A DNA stretch of 64,000 bases, from the NCBI GenBank assembly GCA_014529385.2, contig CM043942.1, forward strand, positions 27,707,469 through 27,771,468, given 5' to 3'. The number at the start of each line of letters is the position of its first letter. The first letter of the stretch is position 1. The notes under the pieces were generated by a model. That model was not told the DNA's origin, did not search any database, and saw only the letters and a program-made list of their open reading frames with translations. Source of the stretch: Adiantum capillus-veneris. Taxonomy: Eukaryota; Streptophyta; Polypodiopsida; Polypodiales; Pteridaceae. This document shows, one piece after another, positions 40,396-49,769 of this stretch. The translations under genes were made by a program, and so were the position numbers.

Positions 40396-41735
40396 CACAC
40401 AGAGAACTTTGCACAGGTAACCTGCGACGGGAATTAACACTTTAAGCACACACACTGCTCGGAAGCTAGAATGCTCCGAGCAGACGTCGACAACCTGTAG
40501 ACCCCAAAATTGGCGCCCCTTTCGGTATTTCTTTATTCTTTAAGAGGGTAAATTACAAAGAAGAGTCCTCGGAATTCTTTACTCGTATTCAGCTAGATAC
40601 CACCTGTTCTAGCAAAATTTCGGCAATTCCCCTGTTGGAACTCACTTCCACTGACATAAACCCTCTGTTTTCTCCCCAAAAGCAGTTAATTCAGCACATT
40701 GTATTTACTAGTTTTTGCCCTGTTTTCAGCCCTAAACAGTCCCTGAACTGTCCTCTAATAGAGGGGCACTTTTCCCAATGGTTCGGGCATTCGTATGGCT
40801 GAAAAACAATCCAAATTCGAGGCATAACCAGCGCTGAAAGCGCACCTGTACATTGAGGTTATCACCCTCACCGGTGCCTACGTCTGGAGCAGCAATTAGC
40901 TACTCCGGTTCCTGCTCAGAGAGGCTCTTTCCTCAGCAAAAACGCATATATATGCCCACACAGTTGTACATGAGTCAAAGGAAGAGCCCTCTTGAGGGGC
41001 ATCACATTACTGCACGTAGGGGAGAGAGAGAACAGTGTAGGATGTGCAAGACATGACTTCTTGCACTACATTGTACATGAGAGGGAAAGCTTGCAATCAG
41101 TAGCTCTTAACCTGTGACAAACTTGCAAATGAGACTCTCCCAGCCAGAAATCAAGCGCCCCTTCTTCTGCATGAGGAAAGTGCATGAAAAGGTGCCACTT
41201 GGCGCAGTTTCCCGCTTGAAAATCTCCCCATTGGTTGCCCAGTTGACTTTGCAGCAGAGTTCTAAAATGTTCCCTTTGTCATTCCGGAGGTAATGACGCG
41301 AACAGATTTCATGGTCCAAAATAGCAGTTCCCTAAATTTAGGAGATGCTTCCATTGGACTCCCACTAGTCATCTGACCATCTATTCCCACTGAGACCGCA
41401 TCCAAAAATACAATGTAGCCCAGCTTTTGGGTACTTTCCTTTGGTAACCCCACCTTGGCATTGTGCCTTTATTGAGTTCACTTCCTAATATCCACCAACT
41501 TGCAAAGTGCGACGGGGGGACCTACATGATCTTGTACTGAGCCTAGACATTCTTTTACTATACGAGTTCCAGTGCCGACCAGCTTCCCGTCTGCGGGTGA
41601 AACTACTGTTCACATTGGTCATACCATGTCCGACCATTTGCAACTTCAAAAAGAGGGTCTCAAAAATTAAACAAAAATCATTGGAAAGAAACCAACAACT
41701 AAGGTTAGCAGTTGCCACGTCCTCGTGACACTCAC

Positions 41736-42018
41736 CTCCCAGCCATAGAGCCAATACGGGCTCACCCCTGAGCCCGGGAGCTTGCAGCCAAGCGAGCTAG
41801 CCTCTGCCACAAGGGTCGGTGTCCCAAACCACCGAACCCACACTAAACAGGTGTGCGGGCAGAGTTGCCAAGGGCCAAGAATCCAACTGTGGTGATCACA
41901 CAAGATGTCTCTCAAATGAGACTCAAGTCCTATTTATAGGACTTCATAACCAAAGGGCCATGTTCACACTCGCTGAACATAACTGCAGGCACCCATCCTG
42001 ATGTCTAGGGACGTAACA
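41736..42018 (-). mobile_element. Element I 5' LTR, outer fragment
   Basis: CTCCCAGCCATAGAGCC...GACGTAACA, matching 29202-29493. Followed by TSD CTCAC at 42019-42023. Confidence 0.93.
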
Positions 42019-42692
42019 CTCACCATGGCTCTGATGAGACTTTAGATGAGAGTTGAGACTTGAAAGCTCAGGGAAGATGATCTTGAGAGTAGAGAAGGTG
42101 ATGAGTTGAAAGGAAACTTAAGAGAGCTTGAGCAGTGATGGCTTGAGAGACTTGAGCTTCAAAGAACTTGAGAACTTGAGAGGAATCATGGATGAGTGCT
42201 TGAATCTTGAGAATGCCTTGAGACACAATGATGGAATGAGAGATGTTGTATAAGCTCTTGCATCTCGCGGAGGTTGGGTGGGGGGGGGGGGGGACATGGC
42301 TTGCCAAGCTCATAGTACACGGATTGTTTCCTCGGGCTGAGCCTTGGAAGAAACTTTTATAGCATGCTTTGTCACATGCTTCTCCTCGTTCTGGGTCCAT
42401 GGACACTGATGGTGCTTGGCACTCGACCATCCTTTTCATTTTTATAGATGCGCCTTTGGATGTCTCATTTGTCACCCTTTATGTGCTGCTTGTTGAGGAT
42501 TTGGATGGATCTCCGTTTTGGTCAAAGTAGAGATGGCTACACCATCCATGCCAATGGATGCTCTATTCTGGACAATATGTTTTATCTAGAGGATCAGAGA
42601 GTTACCACCGGAGAGACCCTCATACAAAGCTTTTGAGACATCTAGACGGCTAGCAAAAGTAAGAGACAGCAAATCAAACTATGCATAATGAC
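42019..42692. other. Flank of element I; no gene recognised
   Basis: The first about 20 bp continue the coding-like relic of 28690-29107 on the minus strand (GCCATGGTGAG, reading RAMVRE). The rest is AG-rich degenerate sequence with CTTGAGA words (42060-42240) and a G-run (42278-42293). No supported gene. Confidence 0.5.
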
Positions 42693-42697
42693 ACAGA

Positions 42698-42869
42698 GGC
42701 TAGATACACATGGCCTTGATATAGAGTAACTCTTGCACTTCCAGCATGAACCTCACCCAATTCAGAAATAAGGTCCTCAGACAGGCTAGATACACATGGC
42801 CTTGATATAGAGTAACTCTTGCCCTTCCAGCATGACCCTCACCCAATGCCAGGAATCAGGTCCTCGGAC
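42698..42869 (+). repeat. Tandem duplication, 86-bp unit, two copies
   Basis: GGCTAGATACACATGGCCTT starts at 42698 and again at 42784. The copies differ by a few substitutions and a small indel. Confidence 0.9.
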
Positions 42870-43889
42870 AGGCAGTCTAGCACCTATACATCAAAGAGAC
42901 TTGGATTGTGCCCAAATAGCCTCTTCCACCAGATAAGATGTACTACAAAGAGTGCTTCCTGCCATCTTAAAGGACAGCTTCATCCAAAGGCCAGCATATA
43001 TGGACACATACATGCCACACAATCCCAAGTGCCCATAAGACAACTAAGAGTGTCATCACACAAATTAGAGAGTATGATAAGACGAGCTGCCCACATTCCC
43101 ACAGAGCAGAGGACTTGCACAGGTATGTATAGATAGAGTGTAGACTGAGGAGCATTATGTATGCAGATACCCAGTACATGAAGCCTTAACACCGCTCTGT
43201 TCACACAGGACAACTCACACCCAGAGATGATGGATAGACAGACTGGAGCAGCTGGGCCACTTCCTACTTGCGATCCAGAGATACAAAGAGGTACTTGTCC
43301 AGTCAGTTCCAGCTCACCGATTTCTTTCAGAGAGCTTCCTTAACAGCTTCTCCTCCCACCCAGAGAAGGGTCACTTTATAGCAGGCAGAGGCTCTTTGAG
43401 GTTGCAGAAGACCCAGAGCACCAGGGTACAGGGCCCAGAGATTACACCATAGGGAGATGCAAGAGATCAAGCGCATCATGAGAGAAGAGACAAGGGCCTT
43501 CTCAGACCCTGCAACTATACTTCATGAACTCTTCATTCACTATCCACCCATACATCATGTCCTATATCCCAGTTCGGTACCGGATGAAGCTAGTTGGATG
43601 TATGTATCTCATCATTGTACTTACTGGGCATATCACCTATTACCATAAACATAGAGCCTATATACCATAAACGTCATGGTGATGATGAGGGGATATATGT
43701 GCCTATATATACCCTCATCATTACCATTGCTCGCACCTATGATTATACCAGACTTACATCACTGCTTCGAGGTTTTCTAGTTTCGCTTTTATTCTGTACA
43801 TTTTATTATTTTCCTGGATACCAAGAGGACACACTCATGTCCATTGATCTGTCTCATAGGCAGACTTCAGTCCGTAGAAGAAGTTACTA

Positions 43890-43892
<3 letters not shown>
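42870..43892. other. Non-coding stretch, no gene recognised
   Basis: Short open frames on both strands have no family resemblance. If the G-beta gene is intact, this region lies in its second intron. Confidence 0.4.
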
Positions 43893-43971
<79 letters not shown>

Positions 43972-43997
43972 ATACTAAATTCTCTCTCTCTCTCTCT
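43893..43997 (+). repeat. (CT)n microsatellites
   Basis: A 76-bp run (43893-43968) and a 17-bp run (43981-43997) separated by AAAATACTAAAT. Confidence 0.98.
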
Positions 43998-44181
43998 TTG
44001 CTTAGTTTTTCGGCTTAGCTCACATCGACCTATCTAGAATCCCATAATATATATCTTTGTTTTGTACTGTTGATTAGGTTATTTTGTTACTCTAACTTTG
44101 TATCGGATCCACCACCTTGTAACTTTCTGGTCTCATAGGTCACTATGGCCTTTTGAAGACGTTAATGTCACATTTCATTTC

Positions 44182-44293
<112 letters not shown>

Positions 44294-44329
44294 ATACCAT
44301 CCGCTGGTAGAGACTGGGAGAGAGCATAC

Positions 44330-44623
44330 TTTGCCTGTATGTCCTTGGAGAGTTCTGCAGCAAACAAAATCATGTGGTTGCAGTTGTGTAGTCGAAAAGT
44401 CATTTTGCTGCGCAAAAGAAGCCACTGCCACAGCCAAAATGCATGAAACAAAGTGAGACACCACATAAGATGGGGTGAACGTGAAAGGAAGCCCAAAAAA
44501 TAAGGTGTTAAAGCAACCATCAGAGTCAATGAGCTGTGCGCGCCTCATCAGTACTTGCTCCTTCAACTCCTTCACCTGCAGGCTTGCCTGGAACGCCCTC
44601 TCTCTCAGCTCTGCGAGGGACAT
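44330..44623 (-). CDS. AGB1: Heterotrimeric G-protein beta subunit, exons 1 and 2 (partial gene)
   Basis: Exon 1 (44623-44518) starts [12 protein letters not shown] and encodes the N-terminal amphipathic helix that pairs with G-gamma; [16 protein letters not shown] is the plant G-beta pattern. Intron 1 (44517-44425) is GTTGCT...GTGGCAG. Exon 2 (44424-44330) continues in phase as [10 protein letters not shown].. to [14 protein letters not shown], the hallmark start of WD repeat 1 in plant G-beta. A donor GTATGC follows the Lys codon, leaving an intact phase-0 junction (32 codons). Later WD repeats are not found in the 15 kb downstream, which is mostly nested transposons. So either intron 2 is very long or the gene is a truncated copy. 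G-beta relays receptor-linked signals at the plasma membrane in plants. Confidence 0.8.
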
Positions 44624-44930
44624 CCTTTTCTTATCCTGCCTTCAGACTTGATAAATTTGCAATGCGTGCTGCCTCTTCTCCCTCAAACACCAGAATAATC
44701 CATCAAAGAACCCTCCGTGCAACATATGGCATCCCCAGTGTCAAGGATTTCGATAGCAAACGCCTTATGACACCAATTCAAACGGTCCTGCTGAGAAGCT
44801 AAACAAGATCGAATGCAGAGGATGGCGATCTCGAAACTAATTGTGCACGCGCGCGCGTGAGAAGGAGAGAGTGAACACAAGTCGAGAGCTAGACCTATGG
44901 CGAGATAAATGATTCAGGAAGAATGAGAAC
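44624..44930 (-). promoter_or_regulatory. Probable 5' UTR and promoter-proximal region of the G-beta gene
   Basis: Upstream of the ATG (minus strand), the sequence is non-repetitive. It contains a CG-rich patch (TGCACGCGCGCGCGTGAG at 44842-44859) and a CT-rich patch (CACTCTCTCCTTCTCACG, minus strand), common in plant core promoters and leaders. A short upstream ORF (MCSLSPSHARAC, from 44880) could lower translation. No TATA box is evident. Confidence 0.45.
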
Positions 44931-45179
44931 GGACCTGTTAGTCAATCACAGATAGAAAGGCCGAGAGGGCTCCACCATAGGCTAGTATGTCCCTTCGATT
45001 TTAAAAAGAATCGTTAAAGCTTAGAATCTGAACTGATGTTCTTAATACTATACTACTCACTCACAGTAAGGGGTACCCGATGGGCAGTGAAAACGTGCTG
45101 TGCAAGTGGTACGTGATAGCAAGAGATGACGGGTGAGGGCGTCAGGGGGCAGGGAGTCATGGTCAAACTCTTTTTTAAT

Positions 45180-45300
45180 CCATTGGATTGCCTACGATTG
45201 CACCTGCGCCTGTGTGTTGGAGTGGTTACGGAACACTCAAAGTGGTAACCCGCTGGATGCACTGAGTTCGACTATTGAGCACCCTTTTTAAAGGGGTAGG
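45180..45300 (+). repeat. tRNA-like SINE candidate 1
   Basis: A-box-like GTTGGAGTGGTTACGG (45217-45232) and B-box-like GAGTTCGACTATT (45264-45276), about 45 bp apart. Not foldable into a normal tRNA, so a SINE head is more likely. Confidence 0.35.
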
Positions 45301-45539
45301 AATTGAAGGTGCAAGGTGGAGGAAGGCCTGACATGAGATGCAAGGTCGAAAGACCTGACGTGAGACATATCTTGCAAACTAATGAATAAAATAAAATCAA
45401 TTGTGAGTTTTGTAAAAATAAAAAGAAAATCTGAACAAATGCCACTTTGGCATGCCGAGACGAAAAGGAGATGGCAGAGAACGAGCAACACAGCATGTCG
45501 ACAGGGCAGAGGCGTTCATTTTTTTTCAGCTTGACGAAT

Positions 45540-45715
45540 CGTGGGAGTTGCAGCCTAGTGCGGAAGCTCAGCTGGTTACGCTACACGTTTGAAGTCTTTC
45601 AATGCTCATGGCTTGAGTTCAATTCCTCTAGTCGTCCTTTTACAGGGTGTGGTCTTCAGAAGGGCGATCGATGAGATACGCATGGAATTTGTGTAGAATT
45701 GAATAAAATAGTGAA
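45540..45715 (+). repeat. tRNA-like SINE candidate 2
   Basis: A box AAGCTCAGCTGGTTACGC (45564-45581) and B box GAGTTCAATTCC (45615-45626) with tRNA-like spacing. The downstream sequence ends in an A-rich tail near 45700 (GAATTGAATAAAATAG). This fits a tRNA-derived SINE or a decayed tRNA gene. Confidence 0.5.
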
Positions 45716-45841
45716 GCTACCAATATGTCCCTATGTAATATGTAAAACCATGAAAATCAGGAATCTTGGCGAGATGCCTTGTAGCTCCCTTCATTTTTCA
45801 GGACTCCCCCTCTCTGTGTGTATATGCACACGTGTCTCCCA

Positions 45842-45845
<4 letters not shown>

Positions 45846-45909
<64 letters not shown>
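45846..45909 (+). repeat. (CT)n microsatellite
   Basis: About 64 bp of pure CT. Confidence 0.98.
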
Positions 45910-45913
<4 letters not shown>

Positions 45914-46400
45914 CTTGCCCCCACCGCCTTGAATCTTGCCTTTCATCGCGAGCTCGGAGGAGCATGCTCTTGGTAAAGATTACAGCCCAGAGCATAGGTG
46001 ATTGCATTTGGAGAGACACCCTCGCTTTGCATCTACCGAAAACAACCTAGAGCGGAGAGGAAATGTTTGTTCATGTAGGTGCCGAGGGAAGGAGGCGAAT
46101 TACCTATAGAAGAGCTGCATAGGAGGAGGGTGAGGGAAGAGAGGCGGGGGGAGGGCAAGCAAAGGAGGCGGGGTCAATCAATGTGCATGAGGAAAGGCCT
46201 TTGAGGAGATAATGTAGATAGAGAACCTTGGGAAGTAATAAGGTCAATATATTTTTCACAAAGCCAATAGTAGGAGGCTATTAGGGACCTTGAAACTCTG
46301 GAGTTAACTTGGGAGTTAAAAAGAACCCTTTAGCAAAATTCCCAAAGACAAAGGACTTAAAGGGTGTTTCAGCCACCCTTTGGAAAGTTGAATCACATGT
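45910..46400. other. No gene recognised
   Basis: Mixed sequence with G/A-rich parts (46085-46170). No repeat or ORF with support. Confidence 0.5.
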
Positions 46401-47149
46401 ACAACATCTGATAGGAGGTTAGTTGGTGAACAATGTTCTCTGCAATGCACAGTGTTGGAACAATCGTGAGTGTCCTGCTAAAAGTATATTTATGGGAACG
46501 TAGTACACAGCCATCGAAGATATAGAGGGCCTTTCTTTTTTCTGTCCTATGGGGGGCGCTCTTCGCCAAACATTTACAATATTCAAACACGTGTACTCAA
46601 CATTTTCTGTCCTATGGGGGGTGGCATACATGTGCAGCATTAATTTTGGGGAGCAACTTGTGAGGTACACGAAAGAGTGCCTTCTCCAGGAAGCATGCCA
46701 GAGAATGAGCCCTAACCTCATATTTAAAGGCCCTAGGCCCAAAAAGCAATTTACACTAAAAAGCCTTAAAACTCAAAAGCATCTAGTCCAAAAGCAAAGC
46801 CAAAAAGCTACCAATGTAATTCACGGAAATCCATACAGCTGGCCACGTCAGCAGTTAGTGCAAAACGCGGAAACCCGTACAGCATGCCACGTCATCAACC
46901 AACGTGATTTTTTTGAAATATGCCACGTCATCAGCCAACTTCGCAATTCTTGTGTGTGTGTGTGTGAGAGAGTCCTGCTTTATTTTAATTCTTTATGTCA
47001 CTTGGGGCCCCATCGGACGGGGTCCCCATAAGTTGGTAGGACTTCTTCTTCTTCTGCTACTTGTTCTTCTTAGGGTTCATGCCCCTCGGTCAACATCTGT
47101 AAGTTGGCTCCATTCTTTAGGCTTTGACACGTCAGCAGTTTGTTACATC
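46400..47149 (-). mobile_element. Family-G LTR (copy G3), minus strand
   Basis: The start is at 47149 (minus strand TGTAACAAACTGCTGACGTG), matching G1's TGTAACAACGTGTCAACC. Shared words include ACCCTAAGAAGAACAAGTA, CTTTTTGGCTTTGCTTTTGG and TCATTCTCTGGCATGCTTCC (46690-47110). A TTTAAATATGAGG stretch near 46725 is the likely TATA area. The left end is not clear. A 21-bp word containing TTTTCTGTCCTATGGGGGG occurs twice (46537 and 46602). It is a 3' LTR with its own PPT and upstream internal sequence to the right. Confidence 0.75.
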
Positions 47150-47161
47150 TCCCCTTCTTGA
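47150..47161 (-). promoter_or_regulatory. Polypurine tract of the G3 element
   Basis: Minus strand AAGAAGGGGAGA directly before TGTAAC. Confidence 0.8.
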
Positions 47162-47167
47162 AAGAGA

Positions 47168-47185
47168 GTAATCGTTCGCGATTAC
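47168..47185 (-). promoter_or_regulatory. Hairpin preceding the G3 polypurine tract
   Basis: GTAATCGTTCGCGATTAC: the same 7-bp stem as in B1/B2 with a different loop, at the same position relative to the PPT. Confidence 0.7.
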
Positions 47186-47520
47186 AGCATATCTGCAAAA
47201 CAACTCAAGTTAGCTCAAAAATTTCTGAGGGACATTCTGAGGGACAATCAGTTTGCTCTTTTTGTTAAGGAGTTACCTTCTCCTTTTGGCTCTTTTGATC
47301 AAGGAGTTAGCTTCTCCTCTCGTCCAGATCGGAACTCTTGATATTCCGACATAGTAAAATTGGCCATCACACCCAAACCGTACCGATCTTCCACGGGTGT
47401 CTTGATGCACTAAAATTACATACCCAGGCAATCTCATCTAATTAGGAATATCCAGTGGTTGGCACATCACAATGCAACACAAATGCTCACATATGCATGT
47501 TATAAGACATAGAAACATAA
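47186..47520 (-). other. 3' internal region of the G3 element
   Basis: Two related CTCTTTTT/GTTAAGGAGTTACCTTCTCC segments (47258-47320). No pol motif recognised. Confidence 0.45.
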
Positions 47521-47525
47521 AGTCG

Positions 47526-47815
47526 CCGATGAACACTCCCCCCGTAAATAACCATCTAGGTCTGGGCCATGAGATGTTCAACGACTCCCTCATCACTCCT
47601 CCCGCAAATAACCTAAAAAGGTCTGGGCCATGAGATATAGAAGCTGTTTACAACCAAACGCCCCCAGACCGCAGCCTGCATCGTTTGGAGGTGCTAAGAG
47701 TAACTACTACTCAGACTTCTTAATACTCCTCCCGCATAACCATCCAGGTCTGGGCCGGGAGTCACAACAATAATACTTCCCCCCATAAATAACCACAAGG
47801 GTCCGGGCCATGAGT
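47526..47815 (-). repeat. Degenerate tandem array containing purine tracts
   Basis: Four copies of a unit of about 40-50 bp with the core CTCCTCCCGCAAATAACC followed by AGGTCTGGGCCATGAG, starting at about 47536, 47596, 47727 and 47778. On the minus strand each unit presents a purine tract (TTACGGGGGGAGTG-type) that looks like a PPT. Confidence 0.75.
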
Positions 47816-48260
47816 ATGAACAAGCATTCTCAAACATAATTTCTCACTACTCCACCCTGAAGTAAAATCACCAATCATTGAAACCAGTCTTGTGGGCAGT
47901 AAACATCAATGTGGAAGAGGTTGGCCTTGGTGCCATAGACCATGTGAGGGAAAGATGGCCATGGTAGAGTAAGCACATGAGAAACCACATGCACTGTTGT
48001 CACACCCCACCTTGATATCGTTTACACAAAAGCATGTTCTCATGATTTCAAGAAAATCTTCGTTGATGCCGTTTGCGAGCGAAGCCAAAGGCGTCAGGCG
48101 AGGCGGAGAGCAGGTGAGGAAGGGGTGCAGCATGTCGGGCTAGGCTTAAGCGTTGTGCGCAGAAGCTACTGCAAAAGTGTTGGTGAGCTGCAAAAGGATT
48201 ATTTTTTATACATACGCAGCTTATTTTTTATACATACGCAGCTGCTTCTTGAGCACGAAA
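47816..48260. other. No gene recognised; 22-bp direct repeat
   Basis: TTATTTTTTATACATACGCA is repeated in tandem at about 48200 and 48222. Nothing else supported. Confidence 0.5.
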
Positions 48261-48264
48261 ATCC

Positions 48265-48447
48265 CTGGGGTGAGATGGTTACTAGGTGAGATTGTGATAT
48301 TGGGTTATTCCGTCAAAGTTCGATCTCAACAATAGATTTTTTTACTAGCACCCAGACAAGGGTTGGCCTCGGACCTGAGGGGTATCTATAGAGATTGCCA
48401 ATAAAACCAAGAACGAACGAAAGAATGTTATTAAAAAAAAAAAAAAA
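48265..48447 (+). repeat. tRNA-like SINE candidate 3 with poly(A) tail
   Basis: A-box-like GGGTGAGATGGTTACTAGG (48268-48286), B-box-like AAAGTTCGATCTC (48315-48327), and a body ending in a 15-bp A-run (48433-48447). Poly(A) after a tRNA-like head is the standard SINE layout. Confidence 0.5.
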
Positions 48448-48830
48448 CTAAAATTACGGGTTTTTCCTTCCACAATCACTGACCCTAGTAGCATGATGGT
48501 CTGCTATTGCAACCAGTTCGCGTCAGCGCGGAGTGGTTCCAGTAGTAGACCAATAGGCAGCAGTGGCTAGCTGCATCGATGGTGGAAGGGAAAACACTCT
48601 TGCGTATGGCATTCCTAGAGGGCGTTCAAATAAAGGGGCACCATGCGCACATGTAGAAGATGACAACAGAGTGTGTTAGTATTTTGCTATAGCTGGATGC
48701 GAACATTAGAGCCATTCTTGGAGGGCATTTGATGGTGGGGTGCAATGCTCGTGTGTAGGTGGAGACAACAAAGTTAAGGGTTGTAGCTCATGGCGACGAC
48801 TGTCGATGAAAACTACAGTGACGATAGCTT
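48448..48830. other. No gene recognised
   Basis: Unique-looking sequence between the SINE candidate and the gypsy integrase. Confidence 0.5.
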
Positions 48831-49718
48831 GTGGACGATACCTACAGTGATAGCTTAAAACCACCCCAAAGGAGAGATCAAATGCCATTGAGGCCAATGA
48901 TGGGAGTACGTGCTTTTGCCAAATGGGTCATTGACTTCATTGATCCCATCATACCTCCCGGATACAGGAAGCACGCACAATACATCATAGTAGCAACAGA
49001 CTACATGACGAAATGGGCGGAAGCAAAAGCGACCCCAAAAAACGATGCAAGAACTACAACTCAATTCCTCTTTGAAAACGTCTTTATGAGATATGGACTA
49101 CCTATCGAAATAGTGAGCGATAGGGGAACAGAATTTTTAAACGACGTCATTGAAAGCCTTCTTGACAAATTCATGGTAGTCCAATGCAAATCGGCACCCT
49201 ATCATCCGCAAGCCACTGGGCAGGCAGAGAGTACCAACAAAATCTTATGCACCGTACTCACCAAAATAGTTAGTGACTCAAGAAATGATTGGGATCAAAA
49301 GCTACACACAACCTTATGGGCTTATCGAGTAGCTTTTAAAACTTCCATCGGAACGACTCCCTTTAATGTGGTATTCAGGATTAATGCGATCCTACCACTG
49401 GAATTCCTAATCAAAACCCTAAGAGTGGAAACACAATTAGGATGGACGGGCCATGAGCTATCGGAGAGACTAGACACAGTGGAACAATTACATGAAACCA
49501 GGCTTAGAGCGATAGCTGGGATAAATGCTCAGAAAAAACAAATGAAGGCTTTCCATGATCATCACGTGATTGGCAAGGAGTTCCAAAAAGGGGATTATGT
49601 TCTAATGTATACCCTCAAACAACACTCCAGAAAACTCAAAAAGCGAAGGATGGGGCCTTTTGTAATACATGATATATCACAAAGTGGCGCCATCAAGCTT
49701 GCAACATTAGCAGGATAG
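48831..49718 (+). CDS. Gypsy integrase (Tat/Athila-like), intact catalytic triad
   Basis: A 295-codon open frame; the real integrase part begins at PLRPMMGVRAFAKWVIDFID (48888-48950). D-D-E residues: Asp in VIDFIDP (about 48930), Asp in EIVSDRGTEF (about 49115) and Glu in HPQATGQAESTNKI (about 49225). DWDQKLHTTLWAYRVAFKTS and IGTTPFNVVF follow, then a coiled C-terminus and a GPF-type end KKRRMGPFVIHDI (49640-49680). This is the pattern of plant non-chromovirus gypsy integrases. The N-terminal zinc finger is missing, and the frame stops at TAG 49719, shortly after the GPF module. No RT precedes it. Confidence 0.92.
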   Translation: MDDTYSDSLKPPQRRDQMPLRPMMGVRAFAKWVIDFIDPIIPPGYRKHAQYIIVATDYMTKWAEAKATPKNDARTTTQFLFENVFMRYGLPIEIVSDRGTEFLNDVIESLLDKFMVVQCKSAPYHPQATGQAESTNKILCTVLTKIVSDSRNDWDQKLHTTLWAYRVAFKTSIGTTPFNVVFRINAILPLEFLIKTLRVETQLGWTGHELSERLDTVEQLHETRLRAIAGINAQKKQMKAFHDHHVIGKEFQKGDYVLMYTLKQHSRKLKKRRMGPFVIHDISQSGAIKLATLAG

Positions 49719-49769
49719 GAGATGCCTAATTAGACGAGTGGCTGCATATTAAAGAAATATGTTCTTCTG

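Larger units (their letters stand above)
36754..41730 (-). mobile_element. Solo LTR, family A (copy A3), containing a hAT transposon
   Basis: Its 5' end is at 41730 (minus strand TGTCACGAGG) and its 3' end at 36754 (…GGCCGGTTTCA). TSD CTCAC at 36749-36753 and 41731-41735. Without the hAT and one 8-bp TSD it is 1400 bp, matching A2 (1425 bp). The conserved box is at 40512-40534. It is inserted in the 5' LTR of element I. Confidence 0.92.
29108..42018 (-). mobile_element. Element I: gypsy deletion derivative, full extent with nested insertions
   Basis: A minus-strand LTR element with TSD CTCAC (29103-29107 and 42019-42023). 3' LTR 29108-29493, PPT 29494-29509, 5' LTR in two parts (36663-36753 and 41736-42018), PBS 36650-36661. 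Inside are solo LTR K2, element J, and solo LTR A3 with a hAT transposon in it. The coding capacity is a gag joined directly to integrase, with protease, RT and RNase H missing. Element sequence alone is about 3.8 kb. Confidence 0.9.

Noticed and set aside
42068-42475. A 135-codon minus-strand frame as a host gene
   Set aside because: Low-complexity source sequence (CTTGAGA words and a G-run), no domain, no splice-site support.
45540-45640. A functional tRNA gene
   Set aside because: A and B boxes are present, but acceptor and anticodon stems do not pair convincingly.
47526-47815. CRISPR-like array
   Set aside because: Units are diverged and unevenly spaced, and the DNA is plant nuclear; no cas genes.
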